This document shows positions 10,495 to 20,458 of a DNA stretch of 64,000 bases, in pieces. The first letter of the stretch is position 1; each line of letters starts with the position of its first letter. The DNA is from Robertmurraya dakarensis. GTDB lineage: Bacteria > Bacillota > Bacilli > Bacillales > Cytobacillaceae. A program made the translations under genes and the position numbers. A model generated the notes under the pieces. That model was not told where the DNA came from, ran no database searches, and saw only the letters and a program-made list of their open reading frames with translations. The stretch covers positions 2,160,244 to 2,224,243 of the forward strand of contig NZ_LT707409.1 of the NCBI RefSeq assembly GCF_900156875.1. Direction: 5' to 3'.

Positions 10495-11219
10495 TTTACC
10501 TGTTTCTTTACTCTCAGTGCTCTTACTGGATCATCCGTGATAAAAGCTGTACAGCCTACATCAAGTAATCTTTTCATATCAGATTCTTTATTGACCGTGT
10601 ACGGACGAACTGCTATTCCATTTTCCATAGCTGAGACAATTAACTCATTGGAAGCTGCAAGATGCTTCGGATGAATGGCCTTTGCTCGGATGGATTGCGC
10701 ATACACCCAAGGCATATAAAGCCCCTCTGCAAGGAGAGGAGCCGTTTCAATTTCAGGTGCAATGCGATAGCAGTAAACAATGCTATAATGGTTAAAGGAT
10801 GAGATAACGACTCTGTTAGACATCTCATATTCCCTAATTAAACTAATTACTTTTTCCTCCATACCCTCATAAGGAATAATGCCATTTTTTAATTCGATAT
10901 TACAGATGAGTTGATTTGACTTCATCCATTCTAATACTTCCCTCAGCGAAGGAATCAGTTCTTTTTTAAAAAGCATTTTATGTTGGTAACTTGCATCTAG
11001 CTTTCGTATCTCTTTAAAGGTAAAATCTTTAACATAGCCTGATCCATTAGTTGTACGGTCAACCTTCTCATCATGAATTACGACGACTTCACCGTCTTTC
11101 GTCAGCTGAACATCAAGCTCAATCCCATCACAGCCAGTCTTTTCTGCCTCTTTGAAGGCCTTCATCGTGTTTTCCGGATAAGAAGCAGAATAGCCTCGAT
11201 GGGCAAATATCATTGTCAA
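10488..11219 (-). CDS. yqiK: Glycerophosphodiester phosphodiesterase family protein (YqiK-like)
   Basis: GDPD-family TIM-barrel hydrolase, expected to cut glycerophosphodiesters to glycerol 3-phosphate and an alcohol. Visible motifs: FAHRGYSASYPENT at the N-terminus (catalytic His and Arg), GIELDVQLTKDGEVVVIHDE (metal-binding Glu/Asp and second His) and a C-terminal CTAFITDDPVRA. I chose the TTG at 11219, which follows AAAAAGGATG and gives 243 residues. The in-frame upstream extension to 11336 has no family similarity. No signal peptide is seen, so it is probably cytoplasmic. Confidence 0.88.
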   Translation of the reverse strand: MTMIFAHRGYSASYPENTMKAFKEAEKTGCDGIELDVQLTKDGEVVVIHDEKVDRTTNGSGYVKDFTFKEIRKLDASYQHKMLFKKELIPSLREVLEWMKSNQLICNIELKNGIIPYEGMEEKVISLIREYEMSNRVVISSFNHYSIVYCYRIAPEIETAPLLAEGLYMPWVYAQSIRAKAIHPKHLAASNELIVSAMENGIAVRPYTVNKESDMKRLLDVGCTAFITDDPVRALRVKKQVKK

Positions 11220-11259
11220 CACGACCACATCCTTTTTAAAAATGAACGGGGGAACCAAC

Positions 11260-11406
11260 TTGAAACCATTACAAATTTCCGCTGAAACGGCCATAAAATT
11301 AGCCGAAAAACTTAAAGTTCCGATCGAACAAATCATGCATATGCCACAGCATATACTTATTCAGAAACTAGCGCAATTAGAAAAAGAAAATAAGAGTGAA
11401 GAATAA
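11260..11406 (+). CDS. yycC: YycC-family small protein
   Basis: Small gene of 48 residues beginning LKPLQISAETAIKLAEK and containing IEQIMHMPQHILIQKL, which matches the YycC family (PF14174) of Bacillus, whose function is unknown. The TTG start follows GGGGGA by six bases. An in-frame ATG at 11242 would add six residues. It diverges from the glycerophosphodiesterase gene with only 40 bp between starts and ends before a shared terminator with spo0A. In B. subtilis yycC lies elsewhere. Confidence 0.75.
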   Translation: MKPLQISAETAIKLAEKLKVPIEQIMHMPQHILIQKLAQLEKENKSEE

Positions 11407-11446
11407 GGACATTAATCCATTTTGTTCCGAATTCCAATAAAATCCA

Positions 11447-11470
11447 AAAAGGCGCCCTAGGCGCCTTTTA
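11447..11470. terminator. Bidirectional terminator between yycC-like gene and spo0A
   Basis: Hairpin AAAAGGCGCC - three-base loop - GGCGCCTTTT with a following T-run in both directions. Confidence 0.85.
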
Positions 11471-11494
11471 AATATCCGTTGACTTCTAACTCTT

Positions 11495-12295
11495 TCAAGA
11501 AGCTTTATGCTCTAAACGAAGTTTATCCGCAACCATGGCGATAAACTCAGAGTTCGTTGGTTTTGCTTTGGACATCGATACAGTATAACCAAATAAAGAT
11601 GAAATCGAATCGATGTTGCCGCGGCTCCATGCAACTTCAATAGCATGACGAATCGCCCGTTCAACACGGCTTGCAGTTGTGTTGTATTTTTTCGCGATAT
11701 CAGGATAAAGAACTTTTGTGATCGAGCCGAGCAGTTCAATATCGTTGTAAACCATGGAAATCGCCTCTCGTAAATATAGGTAACCTTTTATATGAGCAGG
11801 AACACCGATTTCATGAATAATACTTGTTATACTCGCATCAAGATTCTTCGGTTTCGATTCTGACTGTTGACGGTTCACCGAAGATGTAAGTGGAGAAGAT
11901 TTTCTAAGTACTGAATTCGTTTGTCCGCTTACTTGGCGTATATGGTTGCCTAAGTTTTCTAAGTCGAACGGTTTTAAAATAAAGTAAGATGCGCCTAATT
12001 CTACAGCTTTTTTAGTAACATCCTCCTGTCCAAATGCGGTTAACATGATAACGTTTGGAAAAGAATTTTTCTTTATGTCACGAACTCTTTCTAGGACAGC
12101 CAGCCCATCTAAATGCGGCATAATAATATCTAAAACAAGAACATCTGGATCTGTGCTTTCTAATAAATTCAGGCATTCTTGACCATTATGTGCTACTCCA
12201 ACAACTTCCATATCCTCTTGAGCTGATATATAATCCTCTAAAAGGCCAACAAGTTCTCGATTGTCATCCACAATGCAAACTTTTATCTTTTTCAC
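11495..12295 (-). CDS. spo0A: Sporulation master response regulator Spo0A
   Basis: Phosphorelay response regulator that commits the cell to sporulation. The 266-residue protein has a receiver domain with the acidic pocket D10-D11, phospho-acceptor D56 ([13 protein letters not shown]) and a TAF motif, then a Ser/Pro/Gln-rich linker at about 130-150 and the Spo0A C-terminal DNA-binding domain ([20 protein letters not shown]). It follows spoIVB in the usual order. The upstream region contains 0A-box sequences, consistent with autoregulation. Confidence 0.98.
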   Translation of the reverse strand: MKKIKVCIVDDNRELVGLLEDYISAQEDMEVVGVAHNGQECLNLLESTDPDVLVLDIIMPHLDGLAVLERVRDIKKNSFPNVIMLTAFGQEDVTKKAVELGASYFILKPFDLENLGNHIRQVSGQTNSVLRKSSPLTSSVNRQQSESKPKNLDASITSIIHEIGVPAHIKGYLYLREAISMVYNDIELLGSITKVLYPDIAKKYNTTASRVERAIRHAIEVAWSRGNIDSISSLFGYTVSMSKAKPTNSEFIAMVADKLRLEHKAS

Positions 12296-12453
12296 TAATT
12301 ATTTCCTCCTCGGTCCGATTTCTCGTGTCTCTTTGTCAATATATATATTTATTCTAATAATGATTTCGACATCTCCACAGAAAATCCTTTTCTTTTTTTA
12401 GTTTTTGTTAAAAAACGTATAAAAGCTTATTAATTCTTTCGTTTTCTTTCATT

Positions 12454-12502
12454 TTCGACTATATTCGTCAGTTGATTTTTTAATTCGGACAAGTTTGTCG
12501 AA
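12454..12502. promoter_or_regulatory. 0A-box cluster upstream of spo0A
   Basis: A perfect 0A box, TGTCGAA, lies at 12496-12502 on the plus strand. A one-mismatch copy, AGTCGAA, reads on the minus strand at 12454-12460. Both are within about 210 bp of the spo0A start. This fits known Spo0A autoregulation; I could not assign the -10 and -35 elements. Confidence 0.55.
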
Positions 12503-12543
12503 TAATCTTTATTTCCTCTATCATATCATAAAAATTAAAACAA

Positions 12544-12571
12544 AAAACCAGGCGGATGTCTCCGCCTGTTC
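12544..12571 (-). terminator. Terminator after spoIVB
   Basis: Hairpin GAACAGGCGG-agacat-CCGCCTGGTTTTTT on the minus strand, with a T-run directly after spoIVB. Confidence 0.85.
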
Positions 12572-12582
12572 TTTTTTTATTC

Positions 12583-13866
12583 TTAGCTCGCTTTTTCCTC
12601 TTGTTTTTCATATATATTAATTCCTGCTTCATTTAACATCCACTCAATGTGTACCCCATATCCACTCGTAGGGTCGTTAACAAAGACATGAGTGACAGCT
12701 CCCACTACCTTGCCATCTTGAATGATCGGACTTCCACTCATCCCTTGGACAATTCCACCGGTTTTATCGAGCAATTCTTTATCTGTTACTTTAATGACCA
12801 TTCCTTTTGTAGCAGGAAATTTCTGAGGAATGGTACTGACAATTTCTATATCAAAAGCCTTTACCTCGTCATTGTCTACAACTGTTAAGATTTTGGCTGG
12901 ACCCTCTTTTACTTGGTGGGAAAGGGCAATCGGCATCGGCTTGTCCATAACACCGTTTTCTATATCACGATTAAGTTTGCCAAATATCCCAAATGGACTG
13001 TTCCTTTGAATATTACCAATTACTTCTTTATCTGAAGAGAACCTTGCAAGTTTTTCACCCGGATCTCCATTGCTTCCTTTTTCAATCGACGTAACGGTTG
13101 ATCGGACAATTTGTCCATCCTCAACCACAATCGGTTTTTTTGTATCCATATCAGAAATAACATGTCCTAATGCTCCATATCTTTTTGATTCTGGATCGTA
13201 AAACGTCATCGTTCCAATCCCAGCTGCTGAATCACGAATATAGAGACCTAATTTAAAATTTTCTTCCCCTTTTTCTTTTTCCGGTTTTAAATCAGTTGTG
13301 ATTTTACCGCTTTCTCTGCTTATTTCCATCTTAAGCGGCTTGCCGTTTTGACCAGCTTCCTGAACAAATGGAGCAACATCCGACATTTTTTCAATTTCTT
13401 TGCCGTTTATTTTTGTAATAATATCTCCTACTTTAATACCTGCCAGCTCTCCTGGAGATACTTTTCCTTGTGAGGTGTTTACTTGATGATGTCCTACCAC
13501 CAACACCCCAACCGTATTCATTTTTACACCAATGGACTGACCGCCAGGAATGACTCTAAAATCCTTTAGAACATCAACATCGACTTTTTTAATGGGGAAA
13601 CCTGCTAATTCTAAAAACATTTCGTCTTTTCCATATTTTTTCGCATTTAACGTAACACTTTGGTTATTTTGTTCAATTGAGATATTATCCATCGACACTT
13701 TCGCAGATACAGGTGAAGCTTTGCCAAACTCTATTGTATGACCCTCAAAGAGAGTTACCTGGTTCGGTATTTGTAAATACTGTTGGAAAGGCTTGGAGAA
13801 TCCAATTGCAACTAATGAAACAAGGAGAATTCCACCAATTATTTTTCTAAGAAGTTCATATTTCAA
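12583..13866 (-). CDS. spoIVB: SpoIVB signalling serine peptidase
   Basis: Forespore-secreted S55 serine peptidase that cleaves SpoIVFA and so triggers SpoIVFB processing of pro-sigma-K. The 427 residues begin with a membrane anchor (about 10-24, [15 protein letters not shown]). A PDZ domain lies near 105-200 ([19 protein letters not shown]). The catalytic domain has GHVISDMDT (catalytic His) and [12 protein letters not shown] (catalytic Ser). It lies upstream of spo0A and downstream of recN, the standard order. Expression is expected under forespore sigma factors, but I could not identify the promoter confidently. Confidence 0.97.
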   Translation of the reverse strand: MKYELLRKIIGGILLVSLVAIGFSKPFQQYLQIPNQVTLFEGHTIEFGKASPVSAKVSMDNISIEQNNQSVTLNAKKYGKDEMFLELAGFPIKKVDVDVLKDFRVIPGGQSIGVKMNTVGVLVVGHHQVNTSQGKVSPGELAGIKVGDIITKINGKEIEKMSDVAPFVQEAGQNGKPLKMEISRESGKITTDLKPEKEKGEENFKLGLYIRDSAAGIGTMTFYDPESKRYGALGHVISDMDTKKPIVVEDGQIVRSTVTSIEKGSNGDPGEKLARFSSDKEVIGNIQRNSPFGIFGKLNRDIENGVMDKPMPIALSHQVKEGPAKILTVVDNDEVKAFDIEIVSTIPQKFPATKGMVIKVTDKELLDKTGGIVQGMSGSPIIQDGKVVGAVTHVFVNDPTSGYGVHIEWMLNEAGINIYEKQEEKAS

Positions 13867-13963
13867 CTATCTTCACTCTCCTCGCTTCTAGTCCACACAC
13901 ACTTTTAATGGCTACATCTTTAATTTTGCCTGCATCAGACGCATTTATAACCCCTGTCAAAAT

Positions 13964-13993
13964 AAAAAAGCTACCCATATTGGATAGCTTTTC
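13964..13993 (-). terminator. Terminator after recN
   Basis: Minus-strand hairpin AAAGCTATCC-aatat-GGGTAGCTTTTTTATTT, overlapping the recN stop codon. Confidence 0.75.
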
Positions 13994-15680
13994 AAGTTAT
14001 TTTTAATTCTTCTGCAAGAAGCAGTAATTCCTTAGCATGTTCTCTTGTTAATTCAGTGATTTCAACACCTGAAATCATTCGGCCAATTTCTTTAATTTTC
14101 TCATCTTGATTAAGCACTTTGACTGATGTTTTTGTTCTTCCAGCACTTGTGGATTTCTCGATATATAGATGTGTATCTGCCATCGCGGCAACTTGCGGAA
14201 GATGTGAAATACAAAGGACTTGCGAGTTTATGGAAACATTGTAAATTTTTTCAGCAATCGCTTGAGCAACTCTTCCACTGACACCAGTATCAACTTCATC
14301 AAATATAATCGATGTGACTCCCTGATGTTTAGAAAATATACTTTTCATCGCAAGCATGATTCTTGAAAGCTCACCGCCTGATGCAATTTTAGAAAGTGGC
14401 TTTAGCGGCTCGCCAGGGTTCGTTGAAATATAAAATTCAATTTTGTCTGAGCCTGTTGACGTAAAAAGATCATAATTGCTTGAGAACATCACTTCAAAAA
14501 TGGTTTTCTCCATGTAAAGCTCTTTTAATTCTTTGTGGATTAAATTCTGTAATTTCCCTGCAGATTGCTGTCGTAAATTACTGAGTTCTCTCGCTTCAAT
14601 CTCTAAGTCACTCTTTAAGGATTCCAGTTCTTTTTGTAATTTTTCAATATGGGTTTCTTTATTTTGCAGCGTCTCCATTTCTTCTTCTATCTTTGAGGCA
14701 TATTCTAATATCTCTTCGATCGTTTTCCCATATTTTCGTTTTAAACCATTTATTTCATTTAATCTATCTTCTATTTCACTAAGACGCTCTGGATTAAACT
14801 CAAGCAAATCAAATTGGCTGCGAATATTTCTTGCAACCTCTTCAAGCAAATAAAAACTATTTGAGACAGAATCAGCCATTTCCTTATAGGCAGTATCTAA
14901 ACCTGCCGCCTCTTCCAAATGGTTCATACTTAAACCTATCCAATCCAGCCCCTTCTGTTCACCCTGCAAGGCTGAATAGCTTAATTTTAAGGCATCATAG
15001 ACTTTTTCAAAATTGCCTAGCCTTATTTTTTCTTCAAACAACTCTTCATCTTCATTGATCTTTAATTGCGCTTTTTGAATTTCTTCAAATTGAAAGGAAA
15101 TTAAGTCAAGACGGTGTGCCATTTGCTGTTCATTTTCACTAAGATTTTTAAGCTGCTTGTATGTTTTTTCATATTGATGAAATATCTGCTTATATTCTTC
15201 TAAAGCAGGTGAGATTTTTTGTTCGCCAAATTGATCTAATAATGGAAGGTGTTTTGTGTCATCCATTAATTCCTGATGTTCATGTTGGCCGTGGATATCA
15301 ACAAGGGTAGCACCAACCTCCCTTAGGATTGCGATTGTTACAAGCTTTCCGTTGATTCTGCATACACTTTTTCCCGAACGTGAAATATTACGGCGCATGA
15401 CAATCATGCCGTCTTCCATACTAATTCCAAATTCAGATAACTTTTGGCTGCATGGATGATCATCGCTATCTATTTGAAAAAGACCTTCTATTTCTGCCAT
15501 ATCTTCTCCATGACGAACGAACTCTGATGATCCTCTTCCCCCAACTAACAAATGAATAGCATCAATAATAATTGATTTACCTGCTCCTGTTTCACCAGAA
15601 AGTACTGTTAAACCCTTCTCAAATGAAATGGAAAGTTCTTCGATGATGGCAAAATTTTTAATGGATAATTCACTGAGCAT
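13992..15680 (-). CDS. recN: DNA repair protein RecN
   Basis: SMC-like ATPase acting early in double-strand break repair. It has Walker A GETGAGKS at residues 29-36, long coiled-coil arms in the middle (many Glu/Lys/Leu heptads, about 150-360), the ABC signature region ASGGELSRIMLAMKSIF and Walker B IIFDEVDTGVSG near the C-terminus. I chose the second ATG (15680, 562 residues) because AGGAG lies nine bases upstream; the ATG at 15686 is too close to it. It follows argR by 15 bp, so the two are probably cotranscribed. Confidence 0.97.
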   Translation of the reverse strand: MLSELSIKNFAIIEELSISFEKGLTVLSGETGAGKSIIIDAIHLLVGGRGSSEFVRHGEDMAEIEGLFQIDSDDHPCSQKLSEFGISMEDGMIVMRRNISRSGKSVCRINGKLVTIAILREVGATLVDIHGQHEHQELMDDTKHLPLLDQFGEQKISPALEEYKQIFHQYEKTYKQLKNLSENEQQMAHRLDLISFQFEEIQKAQLKINEDEELFEEKIRLGNFEKVYDALKLSYSALQGEQKGLDWIGLSMNHLEEAAGLDTAYKEMADSVSNSFYLLEEVARNIRSQFDLLEFNPERLSEIEDRLNEINGLKRKYGKTIEEILEYASKIEEEMETLQNKETHIEKLQKELESLKSDLEIEARELSNLRQQSAGKLQNLIHKELKELYMEKTIFEVMFSSNYDLFTSTGSDKIEFYISTNPGEPLKPLSKIASGGELSRIMLAMKSIFSKHQGVTSIIFDEVDTGVSGRVAQAIAEKIYNVSINSQVLCISHLPQVAAMADTHLYIEKSTSAGRTKTSVKVLNQDEKIKEIGRMISGVEITELTREHAKELLLLAEELKIT

Positions 15681-15695
15681 GGACATTCACTCCTG

Positions 15696-16145
15696 TTAAA
15701 GCATTTCTAAAAATCGATTTGAGATCACTTCAGTATCTTCTGGTGTCTTGCAGATAATTAGAATTGTATCATCGCCACAGATCGTCCCTAGTATCTCTTC
15801 CCAATCGAGATTATCAATTAATGCTCCTATCGCCATTGCATTTCCTGGCAGAGTTTTCATTACTAATAAATGACCTGCTTGATCAATTTTCACAAAAGCA
15901 TCCATCAAATTTCTCTTTAGTTTTTGTAGAGGATTAAATCTCTGATCTGCAGGCAGGCTGTATTTGTAACGGCCATCCAGCATCGGTACCTTAACTAAGT
16001 GCAACTCTTTAATATCTCTTGAAACAGTTGCTTGAGTCACGTTAAACCCTGCGCTTTTTAATTCATCCACTAATTCATCCTGTGTCTCGATGTCATTATT
16101 TGTAATAATTTCTCTTATTTTAATATGTCGTTGTCCTTTATTCAT
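15696..16145 (-). CDS. argR: Arginine repressor ArgR/AhrC
   Basis: Hexameric arginine-responsive regulator of arginine synthesis and catabolism. The 149 residues have an N-terminal winged helix ([29 protein letters not shown]), the [10 protein letters not shown] linker and the C-terminal arginine-binding core with [13 protein letters not shown]. The ATG at 16145 gives the same length as B. subtilis AhrC. A GTG three codons upstream is also possible. Confidence 0.97.
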   Translation of the reverse strand: MNKGQRHIKIREIITNNDIETQDELVDELKSAGFNVTQATVSRDIKELHLVKVPMLDGRYKYSLPADQRFNPLQKLKRNLMDAFVKIDQAGHLLVMKTLPGNAMAIGALIDNLDWEEILGTICGDDTILIICKTPEDTEVISNRFLEML

Positions 16146-16312
16146 TAACCTCACCTTACTATTCGCTAATTCATGCCTATTTTCATGTTAGCTTAATCTG
16201 ATGAACTTGTAAAATTATTCATCGTTCTGTATATTTTTTATTCTCCAAAAGTCGACAATTTCCTCTTTCTATTATTGATAAAACCAAAATTATTTTCCAT
16301 CGGAAAAAGAAA

Positions 16313-16338
16313 AGGGAACAAGCAGCAGCTTATTCCCC
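16313..16338 (-). terminator. Terminator after tlyA
   Basis: Hairpin GGGAATAAGC-tgct-GCTTGTTCCC followed by TTTTCTTTTT on the minus strand. It begins at the tlyA stop codon. Confidence 0.7.
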
Positions 16339-17169
16339 ATCCTTTTGTTTGTTTTTTAATTGTTCATGTGCCTTTGAAACAATTTCCGAAGGCGGTGTCT
16401 TTAATAAATTACTGCCAATTTCCTTTTGATTCCATGTTAAGTGCAAGAGAAATTCAATATTGCCGTCTCCACCAGTTATCGGGGAGAAGGATAAATCTCT
16501 GACATCATAGCCATTATTTAAAGAAAAATCAATCATGGTGGTTAACACCTGTTCGTGAACCTTATAGTCGCGAACAATCCCTTTTTTGCCAACTTGTTCT
16601 CTACCTGCTTCAAATTGCGGCTTAACTAAAGCTACCACATCACTACCAGGTACAAGCAAAGTCTTTAGCACTGGCAATATGAGCTTTAAGGAAATAAATG
16701 ATACATCAATACTAGCGAAGGTAGGCATGTCCCGAACTAAATCAGCAGGGGTGACATAGCGGAAATTCGTCCGTTCCATCACAACAACACGTTCATCCTG
16801 CCTAAGCTTCCACGCAAGCTGGTTGTAACCCACATCTAATGCATAAGACATTTTTGCCCCATGCTGCAAAGCACAGTCGGTAAATCCTCCGGTAGATGAT
16901 CCAATATCAAGCAAAACCTTATCTTTAATATCTAAATCAAATACTTTTAGTGCTTTTTCAAGTTTTAAACCGCCTCTGCTGACGTAAGGAAGAACATTCC
17001 CTTTAATGATAAGAGGCAAGTCAGAACTAATCTTTTCACCTGGCTTATCCATCCGGGTTTCATTGCTGTATACCAAGCCAGCCATAATTGCCCTTTTCGC
17101 CTTCTCGCGGGTCTCCGCTAGACCTCTTTCAACTAGTAATACATCTACTCGTTCCTTTTTAACTTTCAT
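16330..17169 (-). CDS. tlyA: TlyA-family rRNA 2'-O-methyltransferase (YqxC)
   Basis: Probable SAM-dependent 2'-O-methyltransferase of rRNA with an N-terminal S4 RNA-binding domain (about 5-65, VDVLLVERGLAETREKAKRA). The Rossmann domain has LLDIGSSTGGFTDCALQHGA as the SAM-binding motif. The 279-residue length is typical. It lies 3 bp from dxs in the conserved dxs-yqxC-ahrC-recN order. Hemolysin activity ascribed to TlyA relatives is not implied here. Confidence 0.92.
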   Translation of the reverse strand: MKVKKERVDVLLVERGLAETREKAKRAIMAGLVYSNETRMDKPGEKISSDLPLIIKGNVLPYVSRGGLKLEKALKVFDLDIKDKVLLDIGSSTGGFTDCALQHGAKMSYALDVGYNQLAWKLRQDERVVVMERTNFRYVTPADLVRDMPTFASIDVSFISLKLILPVLKTLLVPGSDVVALVKPQFEAGREQVGKKGIVRDYKVHEQVLTTMIDFSLNNGYDVRDLSFSPITGGDGNIEFLLHLTWNQKEIGSNLLKTPPSEIVSKAHEQLKNKQKDGE

Positions 17170-17172
17170 GTT

Positions 17173-19065
17173 TTATGCCCTTTTTTGTTTTTTTCTAGCT
17201 AGTATTTGCAGCTTTTTCACAACATTTTCAGTAGTTAAGCCGATTTCTTCCAATAATTCATTTACACTCCCATGTTCTATGAATTGATCCGGAATGCCCA
17301 TTCTTTCAATTTTTGCATGTTGAAAGCCTTGTTCTGAGGCAAATTCAAGGACATAACTTCCAAAACCGCCTTGAAGAACTGCTTCTTCTATCGTTAAGAT
17401 CGGCATATTGTTTTTAAATAACTGTAAAAGCATATTCTCATCTAATGGTTTTATGAAGCGGGCATTAACCACTTTAATGGAATATCCTTGTTTTTCCAAC
17501 ACTGCAGCAGCTTTCATTGCCATCGGAATTGTCGTGCCAAAAGTAAGAATAGCTGCATCATTACCCTCTTTTAAGATTTCCCATGATCCGATAGGTATTT
17601 CCTCCAACTTCTCATCCATTGGCACACCTAAACCATTTCCTCTTGGGAATCTCATGGCAATCGGACCGTCATCATAATTAATGGCCGTATACACTAAATG
17701 CTGCCCTTCATTTTCATCCTTTGGCATCATGAGAACCATGTTCGGTATATGTCTTAAAAACGCTATATCAAAAACACCTTGATGTGTTTCTCCATCTGCC
17801 CCAACAAGTCCTGCTCGGTCAATCCCGAAGAATACATTCAGGTTAGGCCGGCAGATATCATGAACAACCTGGTCATATGCTCTTTGTAGAAAAGTTGAGT
17901 AAATCGCTAAGAAAGGCTTCATCTTCTGCGTTGCAAGTCCAGCAGCTACGGTTGCTGCGTGCTGCTCCGCAATTCCAACATCATACATCCGATCAGGAAA
18001 TTCACTTGCGAACCCTTCTAACTTTGATCCAACCGGCATGGCAGGTGTTAAAGCAACAATTCGCTCGTCTTCTCGGGCAAGTTTTCTTACTGTCTCACTT
18101 ACAAGTTTACTCCATGCTGGGGGAGATTGAACCGGTTTAATGAAATCACCCGTTTCAATTTTATAGGCTCCAGTACCATGCCATGTTCCGATCGTGTCAT
18201 TTTCAGCAGGCTGGTAACCTTTCCCTTTCTTTGTAATCACATGCAGTAGAACGGGACCCTCAATTTTTTTCGCATAGGCCATATTTTCAAATAGAGCTTC
18301 AAAATCATGACCATCAATCGGGCCTAGATACGTAAACCCTAACTCTTCAAAGAAAACTCCTGAAACGAGCAGATATTTCAAGCTGTCTTTGATTCTTTCT
18401 GCTGTTGTAGCGAGCTTGCCGCCTACCGCTGGAATTTTCTTTAATAGAAACTCTAGCTCATCTTTTACCCATTGGTACTTGCCAGCCGTTCTTAGGCGGC
18501 CTAATACATTATGAAGAGCTCCCACATTTGGAGCAATTGACATTTCATTATCGTTTAGGACAACAATCATATCTTTCTTTTCATGCCCAATATGATTTAG
18601 CGCCTCTAGAGCCATTCCGCCCGTTAAAGCTCCATCGCCAATTACAGGAATGATGTAAGAGTCTTCCTTTTTAAGATCACGCGCAATCGCCATTCCCATC
18701 GCAGCTGACAATGAAGTAGAACTATGGCCTGTTTCCCATACGTCATGCTCACTTTCATTCATTTTAGGAAATCCGCATAAACCTTTATACTGTCTTAATG
18801 TATCAAATTGACAAGCTCTCCCAGTAAGGATTTTATGAACATAGGATTGGTGTCCCACATCCCAAAGAATCTTGTCCTTTGGGCTATCAAAACATTTATG
18901 AAGAGCAACCGTTAGCTCTACGACGCCCAGATTAGGGCCAATATGACCGCCAGTTCTAGATAGCCTCTCTATTAAAAACTGCCGGATATCACTGCTTAAT
19001 TTTTCTAATTCCTGATTTGATAAACCTTTCAAAAAGGCTGGGTCTTTTATTGATAACAAATCCAT
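17173..19065 (-). CDS. dxs: 1-deoxy-D-xylulose-5-phosphate synthase
   Basis: First step of the MEP isoprenoid pathway: thiamine diphosphate-dependent condensation of pyruvate and glyceraldehyde 3-phosphate. Motifs include [29 protein letters not shown], the cofactor signature [18 protein letters not shown] and the pyrimidine-domain segment [18 protein letters not shown] chose the ATG at 19065 (MDLLSIKDP, 630 residues), matching family length. The longer frame to 19185 adds 40 residues with no similarity. It follows ispA, so isoprenoid functions cluster. Confidence 0.96.
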   Translation of the reverse strand: MDLLSIKDPAFLKGLSNQELEKLSSDIRQFLIERLSRTGGHIGPNLGVVELTVALHKCFDSPKDKILWDVGHQSYVHKILTGRACQFDTLRQYKGLCGFPKMNESEHDVWETGHSSTSLSAAMGMAIARDLKKEDSYIIPVIGDGALTGGMALEALNHIGHEKKDMIVVLNDNEMSIAPNVGALHNVLGRLRTAGKYQWVKDELEFLLKKIPAVGGKLATTAERIKDSLKYLLVSGVFFEELGFTYLGPIDGHDFEALFENMAYAKKIEGPVLLHVITKKGKGYQPAENDTIGTWHGTGAYKIETGDFIKPVQSPPAWSKLVSETVRKLAREDERIVALTPAMPVGSKLEGFASEFPDRMYDVGIAEQHAATVAAGLATQKMKPFLAIYSTFLQRAYDQVVHDICRPNLNVFFGIDRAGLVGADGETHQGVFDIAFLRHIPNMVLMMPKDENEGQHLVYTAINYDDGPIAMRFPRGNGLGVPMDEKLEEIPIGSWEILKEGNDAAILTFGTTIPMAMKAAAVLEKQGYSIKVVNARFIKPLDENMLLQLFKNNMPILTIEEAVLQGGFGSYVLEFASEQGFQHAKIERMGIPDQFIEHGSVNELLEEIGLTTENVVKKLQILARKKQKRA

Positions 19066-19335
19066 GAGTGGACCACTCACTTTCATTTCTAATTGAAACA
19101 TTTCTTGATGATATGGGAGAGGTATAAAAAATAGAACCTTGAAAAAAGAACCGCTAACACAAAAGTGATAACGGTCTTTAGACACTATATCGAACGTACT
19201 ATTTTTATTTCTCCGCTTAATTGATCTATGTACGAAAAGCAGCCAAATAATGACAATTATACAGCATCAACTAAAACACTCTGTATTATATCACAAATAA
19301 GCATAGGTCTCAACGAACACAAGAGCGGAAGCATC

Positions 19336-20223
19336 TTAGTGGTCACGATTTGCTACGAGGTCTGTAATTTCCTCTAATAGCTTCGTATTCATACCTGTTT
19401 GCTTTAAGTTCCCCTTTGCCATTTCAATATGATGAGCAAGGGCCTTCTTAGCACCATCCATTGTAAGTAGTGACGGATAGGTACTTTTATGATTATTTTC
19501 ATCACTTCCCACTTTCTTTCCGATCTTTTCTTCAGATCCCTCAAGATCTAAAATATCATCACGGATTTGAAAAGCAAGTCCCAAGTGATGAGCAAACAAC
19601 GCAAATGTCTCTAGCTGATCATCATCTGCTCCCGCTAAGATCGCACCTGCTTTCACACTAGCAACTAGCAGCTTCCCAGTCTTATGAATATGGATATACT
19701 CTAGTTCTTCAAGGGATAGCTGTTGATTTTCACCGTTCATATCTGCAACTTGGCCGCCTACCATCCCTTCTGGGCCAGCAGCCTTTGCTATTTCGTTTAC
19801 TAACCTGATCTTCGTCTCTGCGTCCACGTTAGCTGATTCAGAAATCAACTGAAAACTAAAGGTTAACAGAGCATCTCCAGCTAATATCGCTATAGCATCT
19901 CCGAAAACTTTATGATTAGTTAGCTTCCCTCTGCGTAAATCATCATTATCCATACTTGGCAAATCATCATGAATTAATGAATATGTATGAATCATTTCAA
20001 TCGCAGCCGCTGCGTGAATTCCCTTTTCAGGCATTTCACCAAATGCCTGCAGCGTAGCAAACAACAGAAGAGGACGTATTCTTTTTCCACCAGCTTCTAA
20101 TGAATACAGCATCGATTCCTTTAAATCAGAAGGTGCCTCTAATCGGGCAACACTTTCTCTAAACTTCTCCTCTAGCATGTCTTTATATACTTCAGAAAAA
20201 GAAGGCAATAGTGATTTCTCCAC
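19336..20223 (-). CDS. ispA: Farnesyl diphosphate synthase (IspA/YqiD)
   Basis: Trans-prenyltransferase that condenses IPP with DMAPP and geranyl diphosphate. The first aspartate-rich motif DDLPSMDNDDLRRG and the second DDILD are visible, with GGKRIRPLLL for IPP binding. The 295-residue length is typical. The start lies 1 bp from the xseB stop, suggesting translational coupling. The 270 bp between it and dxs hold nothing I can identify. Confidence 0.95.
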   Translation of the reverse strand: MEKSLLPSFSEVYKDMLEEKFRESVARLEAPSDLKESMLYSLEAGGKRIRPLLLFATLQAFGEMPEKGIHAAAAIEMIHTYSLIHDDLPSMDNDDLRRGKLTNHKVFGDAIAILAGDALLTFSFQLISESANVDAETKIRLVNEIAKAAGPEGMVGGQVADMNGENQQLSLEELEYIHIHKTGKLLVASVKAGAILAGADDDQLETFALFAHHLGLAFQIRDDILDLEGSEEKIGKKVGSDENNHKSTYPSLLTMDGAKKALAHHIEMAKGNLKQTGMNTKLLEEITDLVANRDH

Positions 20224-20224
20224 T

Positions 20225-20452
20225 TTATTCCTCCTCTCTCATGGAAAAGTTCTCTTTATTTCCATCCTCTGTGATAATTTGTGTCAGCTGCTCTTCAACA
20301 TTTTTGAGTTTTTCATGACATAATTTTGAAAGCTGCATTCCATCTCTGTAGATTGAGATCGCTTCCTCTAATGGAACATCCCCTTCTTCTAATCTTTCTA
20401 CAATCACTTCTAATTTCTGCATCGCTTCTTCGAAGGATAGTTTTTCTTCCAT
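20225..20452 (-). CDS. xseB: Exodeoxyribonuclease VII small subunit
   Basis: A 75-residue helical protein ([38 protein letters not shown]) with the family's two-helix coiled-coil pattern. It assembles with XseA into the single-strand-specific exonuclease VII. It lies between xseA and ispA with gaps of only 6 and 1 bp. Confidence 0.95.
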   Translation of the reverse strand: MEEKLSFEEAMQKLEVIVERLEEGDVPLEEAISIYRDGMQLSKLCHEKLKNVEEQLTQIITEDGNKENFSMREEE

Positions 20453-20458
20453 AAATAA

